Under the pieces are notes generated by a model. That model ran no database searches. It worked only from the letters and a program-made list of their open reading frames with translations, and had not been told where the DNA came from. A stretch of DNA of 41,074 nucleotides from Chloroflexota bacterium (lineage in GTDB: Bacteria > Chloroflexota > Anaerolineae > Aggregatilineales > Phototrophicaceae). The translations under genes and the position numbers were made by a program. Below are positions 25,756-32,784 of the stretch, piece by piece. Location of the stretch: assembly GCA_026706395.1 (NCBI GenBank), contig JAPOYU010000167.1:1-41074 (forward strand). The letters run 5' to 3'. Position 1 is the first letter of the stretch. Each line of letters begins with the position of its first letter.

Positions 25756-26054
25756 GGTGTTCCAAGAAAACAATGTGAAAGGTTGACGTAGGAGAGGGAG
25801 ACACATCAAAATCGAACATTGTAGACACGCGCGCGGCAAAGCCGCCGCCCACGCAAAATACCTTGCCGATTGCAAGGGCGGGAAGTTGACTGAATGCTGT
25901 CTCGGCGAGCGTCTTACTCCCCTCCCTGACTCGTCGGGGAGGGGCCGGGGGTGGGGTAAGCTGTTCGCCTGCAACATTCACTGCAAATCACTTTTTCGCC
26001 TGACTAACATGGAACTGCTTAGATCACAGATACCATCGAAATGAGCTCAATCTT
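25756..26054. other. Intergenic region with a REP-like GC-rich hairpin
   Basis: 299 bp between two plus-strand genes. It contains the palindrome described at 25917-25944 and otherwise no gene that can be supported. The hairpin has no T-run on the plus strand, so it is not a classical terminator for the antiporter gene. Confidence 0.5.
25917..25944. repeat. REP-like palindrome (CCCCTCCC / GGGAGGGG)
   Basis: CCCCTCCC at 25919-25926 pairs with GGGAGGGG at 25937-25944 around a 10-nt loop, followed by GGGGGTGGGGT. Read through, this element gives the peptide pattern PHPRPLP, which is a known by-product of dispersed GC-rich repeats in many bacterial genomes. It is therefore more likely a copy of a genome-wide repeat than a local regulator. 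Confidence 0.55.
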
Positions 26055-27554
26055 ATGAGCGGAGACAAGCCACAACAGCGCGTCCGCCCCCTCGGTATGG
26101 ATGTATTGAGATTGCCGCTCCTTGGGCCTCTCTTGCGGGGCAGACACGGAAGGCTGGCCCTGCAAGCCCTGCTGACGCTGGCGGCCTTGGCGCTCGTTCT
26201 TGACGGCTTCATCGGTCCCCAGTCAGCGGCGCGTAATCTGGCCACTGTTGCGCCCTGGGTTTATCTGCGCGGGCTCGTCGTCATCGTATTGCTTCTGGCC
26301 GGCAATCTGTTCTGCATGGGCTGTCCCTTCACGCTGCCGCGGTCATTGGCCAAGCGGCTGTCGCAAAGCGGGCTGCGCTTCCCGCAGGCGCTGCGGAACA
26401 AGTGGCTTTCGATCTTCAGCTTGTTCGCGCTGTTTTTCTTCTACGAATACCTGGATCTCTGGGCCAGCCCCTGGCTCACCGCCTGGTTGATCGTCCTGTA
26501 CTTCGCCGCCTCCTTCGCCTTGGAAGCCCTTTTCAGCGAATCCGCCTTTTGCAAATACGTCTGCCCGCTGGGCGCCTTTAACATGGTCTACTCGACGCTG
26601 TCGCCGACGCGCATCGCTGTGAAATCGCATGATGTCTGCGCCAGTTGCGTCGGCAAGGAATGCGTCAATGGCAGCTATGCGCCGCAGCCCGCAATTCGCG
26701 TCGATGAAATTCCGGTTGCCGGCGGCGAAGGCATCCAAAGCAAAGATGTGCTGCACGGTCCGCGCGGCACATTGGGCTGCGGCACGGAGTTGTTCGCGCC
26801 ACAGATCCGCAGCAATCTCGACTGTACCTTCTGCCTGGACTGCGTCCGCGCCTGCCCGCACGACAACGTCAGCTTGTTCACGCGTGCGCCGGGCGCCGAA
26901 CTAAGCCGCGCCGATAGCTGGTCCCGCCGCTGGGATGTATCGCTGCTGGCGATCGCGCTGGGCTTCATGGGCATCTCCAACGCCTTTGGCATGGTGCCGC
27001 CCTATTACGCCCTGCAAGAATGGCTGGCGCTTAACCTGGGGATCTCCAGCGAGTTTATTGTCCTCTTGCTGATTTTCGGCGCTGTAAACCTGTTGCTGCC
27101 GGCGGCGGCATCGATCGCGGCGGCTTGGCTCGCTCGCGGACTGACCGGCCTGCGCAAGCGCGACTCCCTGCGCGAGACTGCCGCTGCCTTCGCGCCGGCC
27201 TTTGTGCCCCTTGGCTTCGGCATCTGGTTCGCCCATTACAGCTTTCATTTGCTTGTCGGTCCGGTATTGATCGTGCCCGTCATTCAGGAATTCATGGGCG
27301 GCAGCGGCGATTGGGAGCGCTTCAGCGTCAGCCTGGATAGCAACGTGATCGGCTTGATCCAGCTTGTCCTGCTGCTGGCTGGCTTCTTGTGGAGCTTGCG
27401 GCTGGCGCAGAAGGCGGCTTTGCGGCTTTACCGGCGGAAGGCGCTGCTGGGCCTGCTTCCCTGGGCTTTGCTCTTCTTGCTCATGATGCTGGCCGCTTGG
27501 CAGATCTTCACCCTGCCGATGGAGATGCGCGGCGCGCTTGAGCTCTTCAGCTAG
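26055..27554 (+). CDS. NapH/NosR-like membrane polyferredoxin
   Basis: 499 residues. Membrane helices at about 34-52, 68-86, 116-134 and 139-160 are followed by two cysteine pairs at the membrane face, CMGCP (C87, C90) and CKYVCP (C166, C170), as in NapH/NosR/CcoG-type electron carriers. A [4Fe-4S] region follows: CASCVGKEC (C195, C198, C203, possibly completed by C242) and the classical CTFCLDCVRACP (C257, C260, C263, C267). Four or five more helices make up the C-terminal half. The protein would carry electrons between the quinone pool and a reductase outside the membrane. No reductase gene is next to it, so the partner is unknown. It ends on a CTAG shared with the convergent PhyH gene. Confidence 0.8.
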   Translation: MSGDKPQQRVRPLGMDVLRLPLLGPLLRGRHGRLALQALLTLAALALVLDGFIGPQSAARNLATVAPWVYLRGLVVIVLLLAGNLFCMGCPFTLPRSLAKRLSQSGLRFPQALRNKWLSIFSLFALFFFYEYLDLWASPWLTAWLIVLYFAASFALEALFSESAFCKYVCPLGAFNMVYSTLSPTRIAVKSHDVCASCVGKECVNGSYAPQPAIRVDEIPVAGGEGIQSKDVLHGPRGTLGCGTELFAPQIRSNLDCTFCLDCVRACPHDNVSLFTRAPGAELSRADSWSRRWDVSLLAIALGFMGISNAFGMVPPYYALQEWLALNLGISSEFIVLLLIFGAVNLLLPAAASIAAAWLARGLTGLRKRDSLRETAAAFAPAFVPLGFGIWFAHYSFHLLVGPVLIVPVIQEFMGGSGDWERFSVSLDSNVIGLIQLVLLLAGFLWSLRLAQKAALRLYRRKALLGLLPWALLFLLMMLAAWQIFTLPMEMRGALELFS

Positions 27555-28312
27555 ATCGGCGGACCGATCCGCTCGCCGTTTTCGAGTATCGGCTCGGCCC
27601 GGCCCCATAGCTCGCTGCCATCGCGATTCATAATCGGCTCAGCCGAGTACTGCGCCAGATAACAGCGCCGGTAATCCTTCGTCATGTTGGCGCCGCTGCG
27701 ATGGAAGGTGCGGCTGCTGAAGACCACGATGCTGCCCGCAGGTACGATCGCCGGCTCGCCCGGGTCATCCCCGTGATAGCCGACTTTGTCATTAGTCCGT
27801 TCTTCCACCACATGCGAGATGATTTCGTCCGCTGAGTGACGCCCGTCCCGCGAGTAGGGCAGGATGTAGACCGTGCCGTTTTCCACAGACATGTCATCCA
27901 GCGCGCACCAGCAGGAAAGATAGCTCTTGTGATAATGTCCGATATAACCCGAATCCTGATGCCAGGCGAATTTGCTGTCCGTATCGGCCGCTTTCACGAC
28001 ATACTGTTCGTGGAAGAGGTAGGCGGTCTCCCCCAGCGTGGCGCGGCAGATCTCTGCCATGAGGTCGCTGAAGAGAAACTCGGTCATGATCGGGCTGTCG
28101 TCCCAGCGATTGCTGATGAAGTAGCGCTTCTTGTAATGCGTGATGCCCTCGGAGCTGACGCCTTTCGCTTCCATTCGGCGGTCGTGGTCTTCTACCATGC
28201 GCATGCACTCGTCTTGCAGCGCTATTAGTACATTATCCGGAATCACCGATTCCAGAATGAAATAGCCCTCGCGCTGGTATTGATCGACTTGTTCAAGCGT
28301 CACCAATGACAT
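27551..28312 (-). CDS. Phytanoyl-CoA dioxygenase (PhyH) family protein
   Basis: 253 residues from the ATG at 28312 (TGGGGG upstream; an ATG six codons earlier is the alternative). The fold is a double-stranded beta-helix with Fe(II) ligands H118 and D120 in WHQDSGYIGHY and H204 in FHRSGANMT, followed by the 2-oxoglutarate-binding Arg in DYRRCYLAQYS. The segment VENGTVYILPYSRDGRH is typical of the family. PhyH enzymes hydroxylate small substrates with 2-oxoglutarate and O2; the substrate cannot be inferred. Tail-to-tail with the polyferredoxin gene, sharing the stop CTAG, and divergent from the sulfatase 640 bp away. Confidence 0.92.
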   Translation of the reverse strand: MSLVTLEQVDQYQREGYFILESVIPDNVLIALQDECMRMVEDHDRRMEAKGVSSEGITHYKKRYFISNRWDDSPIMTEFLFSDLMAEICRATLGETAYLFHEQYVVKAADTDSKFAWHQDSGYIGHYHKSYLSCWCALDDMSVENGTVYILPYSRDGRHSADEIISHVVEERTNDKVGYHGDDPGEPAIVPAGSIVVFSSRTFHRSGANMTKDYRRCYLAQYSAEPIMNRDGSELWGRAEPILENGERIGPPI

Positions 28313-28395
28313 CGTCGCCCCCAACTCCATACCGTTTCGCCTATTCTAATGCCTGTACCGCGCCTGTCAACAAACCCGCTGCAAAATAATCGATG

Positions 28396-28422
28396 TAGGG
28401 GCAACCCACCGGGTCGCCCCTA
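28396..28422. repeat. REP-like palindrome (TAGGGGC / GCCCCTA)
   Basis: A 27-bp palindrome: TAGGGGC at 28396-28402 pairs with GCCCCTA at 28416-28422, one A-C mismatch, then ACCC pairs with GGGT around a 3-nt loop. GTAGGGGC-type palindromes with internal ACCC/GGGT are typical dispersed repeats in bacterial genomes, including Chloroflexota. It has no U-run and lies upstream of both flanking genes. Confidence 0.65.
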
Positions 28423-28427
28423 ATCCT

Positions 28428-28505
28428 CCTTCGTGCCCTTTGTGCCTTTGTGGTCCAAATCATTTCCCTCTGTGCCCTCAAAAAACTCGCGACCCTCGGT
28501 GGTAA
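28428..28505 (-). repeat. Dispersed repeat of the HKGTK type
   Basis: Read on the minus strand this contains CACCGAGGGT, GAGGGCACAGAGGGAAA and CACAAAGGCACAAAGGGCACG. Its translation gives the HKGTKGTKE pattern that is a known artefact of short dispersed repeats in many genomes. A second, shorter copy with CACCGA, GAGGGCACAGAG and AAA lies at 39181-39205. Confidence 0.6.
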
Positions 28506-28686
28506 AGCAAACAGAAAAACTAAAATCCCAACACCCGAACATTTGCTCTAGACACCCGCACCCAACCCATGCTAATATGTATTCAACACGCCGTTTAACA
28601 ACCCCATATCCTGCGCCCGCCATCTGCTCCGCTGCCAGTCCGGCAAACCTGTTGCAAACCGTTGACGCTCGCCGAAACCGCCAAAC

Positions 28687-28757
28687 TTTGTCCGAAAACG
28701 CCCTAATGTCCGAAAAAACTTTTTCTTTGTCCGGACAAAGGGACAATACGGACAATC
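28687..28757. promoter_or_regulatory. Cluster of TGTCCG/CGGACA elements around a 16-bp palindrome
   Basis: TGTCCGAAAA occurs at 28689-28698 and again at 28707-28716. CTTTGTCCGGACAAAG at 28725-28740 is a perfect 16-bp palindrome. GGACAAT follows at 28741-28747 and 28751-28757, ten bases apart. Another CGGACAAG lies at 28929-28936. Repeated half-sites plus a palindrome, close to one helical turn apart at one end, suggest a multi-site operator upstream of the sulfatase. The regulator is unknown. Confidence 0.4.
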
Positions 28758-28806
28758 GTCTAACCGAAAACTAACCTTTAGCTCCACCCTGCCCCGCGCG
28801 CTCCTG

Positions 28807-28815
28807 TGGTACACT
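28807..28815 (+). promoter_or_regulatory. Possible extended -10 promoter element for leader ORF and sulfatase
   Basis: TGG followed by TACACT (28810-28815) fits an extended -10 box. No good -35 hexamer is visible 17 bp upstream. Transcription would start near 28822, giving a 27-nt leader before the small ORF at 28849. Weak call. Confidence 0.3.
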
Positions 28816-28848
28816 CCGCCAAAATCCACAGCCCCCGAGGAACCTGCC

Positions 28849-28944
28849 ATGACCCAACCCTCCGGCCCCATCAGCCCCGACCACATCGCCGCCGCGAGCT
28901 CAATCACTGGCGCTTTTACTGGAGTATCGGACAAGCCTGATTAA
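28849..28944 (+). CDS. Small 31-residue ORF directly upstream of, and coupled to, the sulfatase
   Basis: ATG at 28849 with GAGG 8 nt upstream (CCCGAGGAACCTGCC) reads MTQPSGPISPDH, IAAASSITGAFTG and VSDKPD to a TAA at 28942-28944. The stop overlaps the sulfatase ribosome-binding site (AAGGAG, 28943-28948), 9 nt before the sulfatase ATG. It could be a leader peptide that controls sulfatase translation by coupling, or the remains of a truncated gene. I do not recognise the sequence. No run of regulatory codons of one amino acid is present. Confidence 0.4.
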   Translation: MTQPSGPISPDHIAAASSITGAFTGVSDKPD

Positions 28945-28953
28945 GGAGCATGC

Positions 28954-30339
28954 ATGCCTGACCGACCGAACATCGTATTATTCCTCACCGATGACCATGG
29001 CGCTTGGGCCAACGGCTGCTATGGCAATCGCGAAGTGCATACGCCGACGCTTGATGCCCTGGCCGCGACTGGCGTCCGCTTCCGCCATGCCTATACTCCG
29101 ACTCCCGTCTGCTCGCCGGCCCGCGCCTGCCTGCTCACCGGAAAGACCGCCTCGCAAGTGGGTATACACGACTGGCTCGAGGAGGCGATTCCGGAGGTCG
29201 GCGAGCGCGACTGGCTGGGCGAAACGCGGACGCTATTCGATTACTTTTCCCAAGCCGGCTATCACACCGGCTTGAGCGGCAAATGGCACCTGGGGCAATC
29301 GCATCTGCCGCCGCGCGGCGCTGATTATCACTTTGGCTTGCCCGGCTGGCAGGGCGCGCACAACGGTTCTTACACCTACGTGCGCAATGGCGAGATGGTC
29401 GAACTGGACGGCAACAAATCGCAATTCATCACCGACCACGCGATCGAGTTTCTGGATTCCGCCCCTCCTGATAAGCCATTCTTCCTCAATATCGGCTACA
29501 TCGCGACGCATTCGCCCTACGCGCAGGGCACGCACGATCCCCGGCAGACCGCCCTTTATCAAGACTGCCCCTTCGCCGAGATACCGCCATATGAGCCGCA
29601 TCCCTGGGTCAAGAACGAGGGCGGCGCGAATGACCTGAGCGAGAGCGACTTGCGCGATCGCTATATCGGTTACTACGCTGCCGTGCGCGAAATCGACGAC
29701 AATGTCGCCCGCCTCGTCGACGCCCTGAAGGCCCGCGGAATGTGGGAGGACACGATTATCATCTACACCTCCGATCACGGCTGCGCTATCGGCCATCAAG
29801 GCTTCTTCGGCAAGGGCAATAGCACACGCCCGCTGAATATGTACGATATTTCCCTGCGTGTGCCGCTTATCCTGTCTGGCGCCGGCGTCGGGGCGCAGGC
29901 GCTTGATCAATACGTTGATCATTGCGATACATTTCACACGCTCTGTGAGTTGGCCGAATTTGAGCCGCCGCCGGATTCCTACGCCGGCGCGTCCTATGCC
30001 GACCTGTTGCGCGGGGAGGAAATCCCCTGGGACAATACACGCTTCGGCGAATATGGCGACCTGCGCATGATCCGCGACGAGCGCTGGAAACTGATTCTGC
30101 GCTATCCCGCTGGTCCGCACGAGCTGTTTGACCTGCGCGCTGATTCGTCCGAGTCGGTCAACTGCTACAGGCAGCAGCCGGATGTCGTCGCCGATTTCAA
30201 GACGAGGCTGGATGCCTTTTACGCCGATCATGAAGTGGAGGCGCTGTCCGGCTTGCGCGTCAAGCAGCAGCCGCGGCACAATCATAAAGAGGCTTGGCGC
30301 GATGGGGAGCGCGAAGCCCGTGGTTTGCAGGTCTACTAG
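28954..30339 (+). CDS. Sulfatase (type I, formylglycine-dependent)
   Basis: 461 residues, typical sulfatase length. The metal site opens with NIVLFLTDDHG (D13, D14). The formylglycine signature is CSPARACLLTGK with C53, so a cysteine-type sulfatase needing a formylglycine-generating enzyme. Further family motifs are SGKWHLGQ, PFFLNIGYIATHSPY and IIIYTSDHGCAIGHQGFFGKG. It lacks a signal peptide, so it should act in the cytosol on sulfated or phosphonated small molecules unless exported otherwise. Substrate is unknown. The strong AAGGAG site overlaps the stop of the small ORF upstream. It ends on a CTAG shared with the convergent gene. Confidence 0.93.
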   Translation: MPDRPNIVLFLTDDHGAWANGCYGNREVHTPTLDALAATGVRFRHAYTPTPVCSPARACLLTGKTASQVGIHDWLEEAIPEVGERDWLGETRTLFDYFSQAGYHTGLSGKWHLGQSHLPPRGADYHFGLPGWQGAHNGSYTYVRNGEMVELDGNKSQFITDHAIEFLDSAPPDKPFFLNIGYIATHSPYAQGTHDPRQTALYQDCPFAEIPPYEPHPWVKNEGGANDLSESDLRDRYIGYYAAVREIDDNVARLVDALKARGMWEDTIIIYTSDHGCAIGHQGFFGKGNSTRPLNMYDISLRVPLILSGAGVGAQALDQYVDHCDTFHTLCELAEFEPPPDSYAGASYADLLRGEEIPWDNTRFGEYGDLRMIRDERWKLILRYPAGPHELFDLRADSSESVNCYRQQPDVVADFKTRLDAFYADHEVEALSGLRVKQQPRHNHKEAWRDGEREARGLQVY

Positions 30340-32591
30340 GGCCGCACGAGCGAGACTACGAGCGTGATGCCATCATCGAAGCCGAACTTCTCCAGCGTGA
30401 CAACGACGCGCCCGCTCATCGGCATGACGAAGGCCAGCGGCAGCTCGGCCGGCACCCCCATGGTGCTGTAGGACATGACTTCCATGCCTTCCACGGTCGC
30501 TGTGACGTACAGGTCTTCGACATCGCCGCTCAGCGTGTCCAGATTGAGAACCAGATACTCGTCTTCTTGGGCGTCAAAGACGACCAGATCGCGAATGGCT
30601 TTGTCGTTTAGCGTTATCACGGTTTCTCCGTCTTCCAAGGCATGGACCGGATTGCGGCGGATGCTCATTGTTCCTTGCCCGCTCGCGCCGCTATCGAAGC
30701 TGGATACCGCCAAAACGTAGGTCGCCGCATGGTCAAACACAAGATTGCTCAGTTCCGCGTCGAAGCCCGCGCCACTGTCGTCATCAAAGGCGAATTCTCC
30801 CCCGTCCGGCGCGACCACTTGCAGCACGGTATCGAGGCGGCCGCCGCTGTCCAGGGTCACTGTCAGGCTGTCGCCGGTCGCGACCGGAAGCGAGTAGTAC
30901 TGCGTCGGCGAATCGGCATCCAGAGAGAAAGGCGCCGCCGCGTCGGATGCGATTGGCGCGGGGCTCGCTTCGGCGATCGTGATGACAAAGTCTCCGTCGA
31001 TCGCGCCCTGCGCCATCATTAGCGGCTGAGCCGATAGTTCAAGCGTGTAACGACCGGTGTATGGAAGCGCCAGTGGACCGATGATGGAATCTTTCTGTCC
31101 GCGGCTGTCGTCATTGAATGCGATCTCGAGGTCGTCTCTGTCGATTAGCGCGACGGCCGGGTCGAAGTCCGCCGAGGAAACAGCGATCAGCATATACTTG
31201 CCAGCCTCGCCGTCAAAGCTGAATTCGGCGGCGCCATCGACAAGGCGACCTTCAATGACATCGGCAGCGCCGATGGTCGTCGTGACAAACTCAACAGCTT
31301 GCTTCGCCGCGGCGGTCAATACCACTGAAGGCTGGTTGCCCGCCCTGCGCAGAACGGTGATGATGTAATCGCCGGGTTCATCTTCCGCGTCCGTGACCAA
31401 CTCGACGCTGACGCTGCCGGTCGCATCGGCTGTCTTTTCCGTACGATAAACGGATTCGCCGCCGAACAGGACATCGAGCGTCACCGTCTCACTGGCGCGC
31501 AAGCCGCTCACTATGACGAGGTGGCTCGAGCCGATCGGCGCGGCTTGGGGCTCAATGCTTATTATCGCTTGGGGGACGGCATCCGCGCTTTCGACCTGCT
31601 CTGGCTCGTCCGCTGATGCCTCTTCAGTGGCCGGCGCTTCCGCCTCCGGCTCAACAACCGAGAGTGTGGCGCTGGCGAGTTTTTCGGCATCGACAAAGAT
31701 ATCGACTCTGTAATCGCCCGCATTCAAGCCATCGGCTGCGCTGAAGGTCGCGCTTAATTCGCCATCGATCGATGCCCGAGCCAGAATCGTATCGATCAGG
31801 ACGCCGTCAACAGAAGTGATCTGGACCGTGACGCTGTCAAACGCGGCCAGACCGCGCAGGGCGATTTGCACGGATTGCCCGGCTTGAATCGAGGCCGGCT
31901 CCAACTCGACCTGGGCGGCGCGCTCCGCCGGCGCTGCGATAGTGAATTCGCCTTCGGCGACGAGCCCGCCTGCTTCATCGTAGATTGCAATTGTATGGGG
32001 GCCGGGGGAATCGCCTTCTTCCGCGAAGACCTCGATCTCTATCAGGCCGTCCTCATCGCTTCTGTGGACGCGGCGGTAGACGACCTCTGATGTTTCGCTC
32101 GCGCTGATCTCCAGCGTGTAATCCTTCTGCCCTTCCAATTCAGCAATGCGTATCGCTTGCACTTTGCCAAAGGGGACTGTTTCCGGCGTCACCGTCACAT
32201 CGCCAAGGGGCTCGCCTTCACCTTCGGCATCATCCTCTTCCGCCGCAGTCAGTTCAAAGTCGGCGCTGGCTATGACCTCCCCTTCGCTGACGACCTGCAA
32301 GGTGTAGACGCCCGGAGAATCGCCGGCCGTGCTGATGATGGGATAGTCGATCCGCCCGTCAGCATCGCTGGTTTCATCGCTGCTGAAGACGACTTCGCCC
32401 TCGAACAAGATCTCGACGGTGTAGGGGCTTTCGGGCTGCAATCCGCTTATCACAATATCGAAGACCGCCTCTTCGGCAATCCCGGCCTCCGGCGTGATCG
32501 TCACCGTCGGCGCTTCCTGGGCATGGACGGGGAGGGCAAGCAGCAGCATAGAGCAGCATACTGAAAAAAGTCGCGCGAAGGGAAATCGCAT
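30336..32591 (-). CDS. Large secreted protein with Ig-like repeats and PPC-like domains
   Basis: 751 residues. Signal peptide with cleavage after PVHA (about residue 24). Four beta-sandwich repeats of about 90 residues follow (about 27-115, 130-218, 225-312 and 343-425); each has the pattern TPExxxxG, a GL turn, YTVEI-like strand, D-DGxI, DSPGxYTL. A Glu/Ala-rich linker (about 315-340) interrupts them. Then come two to three prepeptidase C-terminal (PPC)-like domains with paired Asp motifs FNDDSRG and FDDDSGAGFD that probably bind calcium, the last one near the C-terminus degenerate. No protease or other catalytic domain is present. It is probably a surface or secreted scaffold. Ribosome-binding site AAGGA is 8 nt before the ATG. 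The stop CTAG is shared with the sulfatase. Confidence 0.75.
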   Translation of the reverse strand: MRFPFARLFSVCCSMLLLALPVHAQEAPTVTITPEAGIAEEAVFDIVISGLQPESPYTVEILFEGEVVFSSDETSDADGRIDYPIISTAGDSPGVYTLQVVSEGEVIASADFELTAAEEDDAEGEGEPLGDVTVTPETVPFGKVQAIRIAELEGQKDYTLEISASETSEVVYRRVHRSDEDGLIEIEVFAEEGDSPGPHTIAIYDEAGGLVAEGEFTIAAPAERAAQVELEPASIQAGQSVQIALRGLAAFDSVTVQITSVDGVLIDTILARASIDGELSATFSAADGLNAGDYRVDIFVDAEKLASATLSVVEPEAEAPATEEASADEPEQVESADAVPQAIISIEPQAAPIGSSHLVIVSGLRASETVTLDVLFGGESVYRTEKTADATGSVSVELVTDAEDEPGDYIITVLRRAGNQPSVVLTAAAKQAVEFVTTTIGAADVIEGRLVDGAAEFSFDGEAGKYMLIAVSSADFDPAVALIDRDDLEIAFNDDSRGQKDSIIGPLALPYTGRYTLELSAQPLMMAQGAIDGDFVITIAEASPAPIASDAAAPFSLDADSPTQYYSLPVATGDSLTVTLDSGGRLDTVLQVVAPDGGEFAFDDDSGAGFDAELSNLVFDHAATYVLAVSSFDSGASGQGTMSIRRNPVHALEDGETVITLNDKAIRDLVVFDAQEDEYLVLNLDTLSGDVEDLYVTATVEGMEVMSYSTMGVPAELPLAFVMPMSGRVVVTLEKFGFDDGITLVVSLVRP

Positions 32592-32772
32592 AGCGCCATC
32601 CTTTGCTTGATAGCTGGAATCTCTAGGTTAAGCCGCCGAATCAGCCAACAGCTTATCACAATTATAAGGCAAGGGCGCGGGCATTACGCAGCGCCGCGCG
32701 CGGATTTTACAAAGCCTTTACCCAGTTCCACTTCATCGCGTTCGCCCGTTTCCGATTGTGTGCCGGGCGCAG

Positions 32773-32778
32773 TATAAT
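32773..32778 (+). promoter_or_regulatory. Consensus -10 box TATAAT immediately before holB
   Basis: A perfect TATAAT ends 6 bp before the ATG at 32785, so transcription should begin at or within a base or two of the start codon. That would make the holB message leaderless. There is no Shine-Dalgarno sequence between. The -35 hexamer is poor (TTCCGA at 17-bp spacing). Confidence 0.5.
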
Positions 32779-32784
32779 CCCCGC

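Larger units (their letters stand above)
28313..28848. other. Repeat-rich intergenic region upstream of the sulfatase
   Basis: 536 bp with no supportable gene. From left to right it holds a REP-like palindrome (28396-28422), a dispersed repeat of the GTGCCTTTGTGG kind (28428-28505), a Thr/Ser-like decayed stretch, a cluster of TGTCCG/CGGACA elements (28687-28757) and an extended -10 box (28807-28815). Open frames across it are products of these repeats. Confidence 0.6.

Noticed and set aside
25628..25981. Minus-strand frames with PHPRPLP-like peptides
   Set aside because: Typical spurious products of GC-rich palindromic repeats; partly antisense to the antiporter gene.
28420..28934. Minus-strand frames of 111 and 120 codons in the intergenic region before the sulfatase
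   Set aside because: They translate dispersed repeats (HKGTKGTKE pattern) and the antisense of the small leader ORF.
29233..30285. 350-codon minus-strand open frame opposite the sulfatase
   Set aside because: Shadow frame; the sulfatase motifs on the plus strand are complete.
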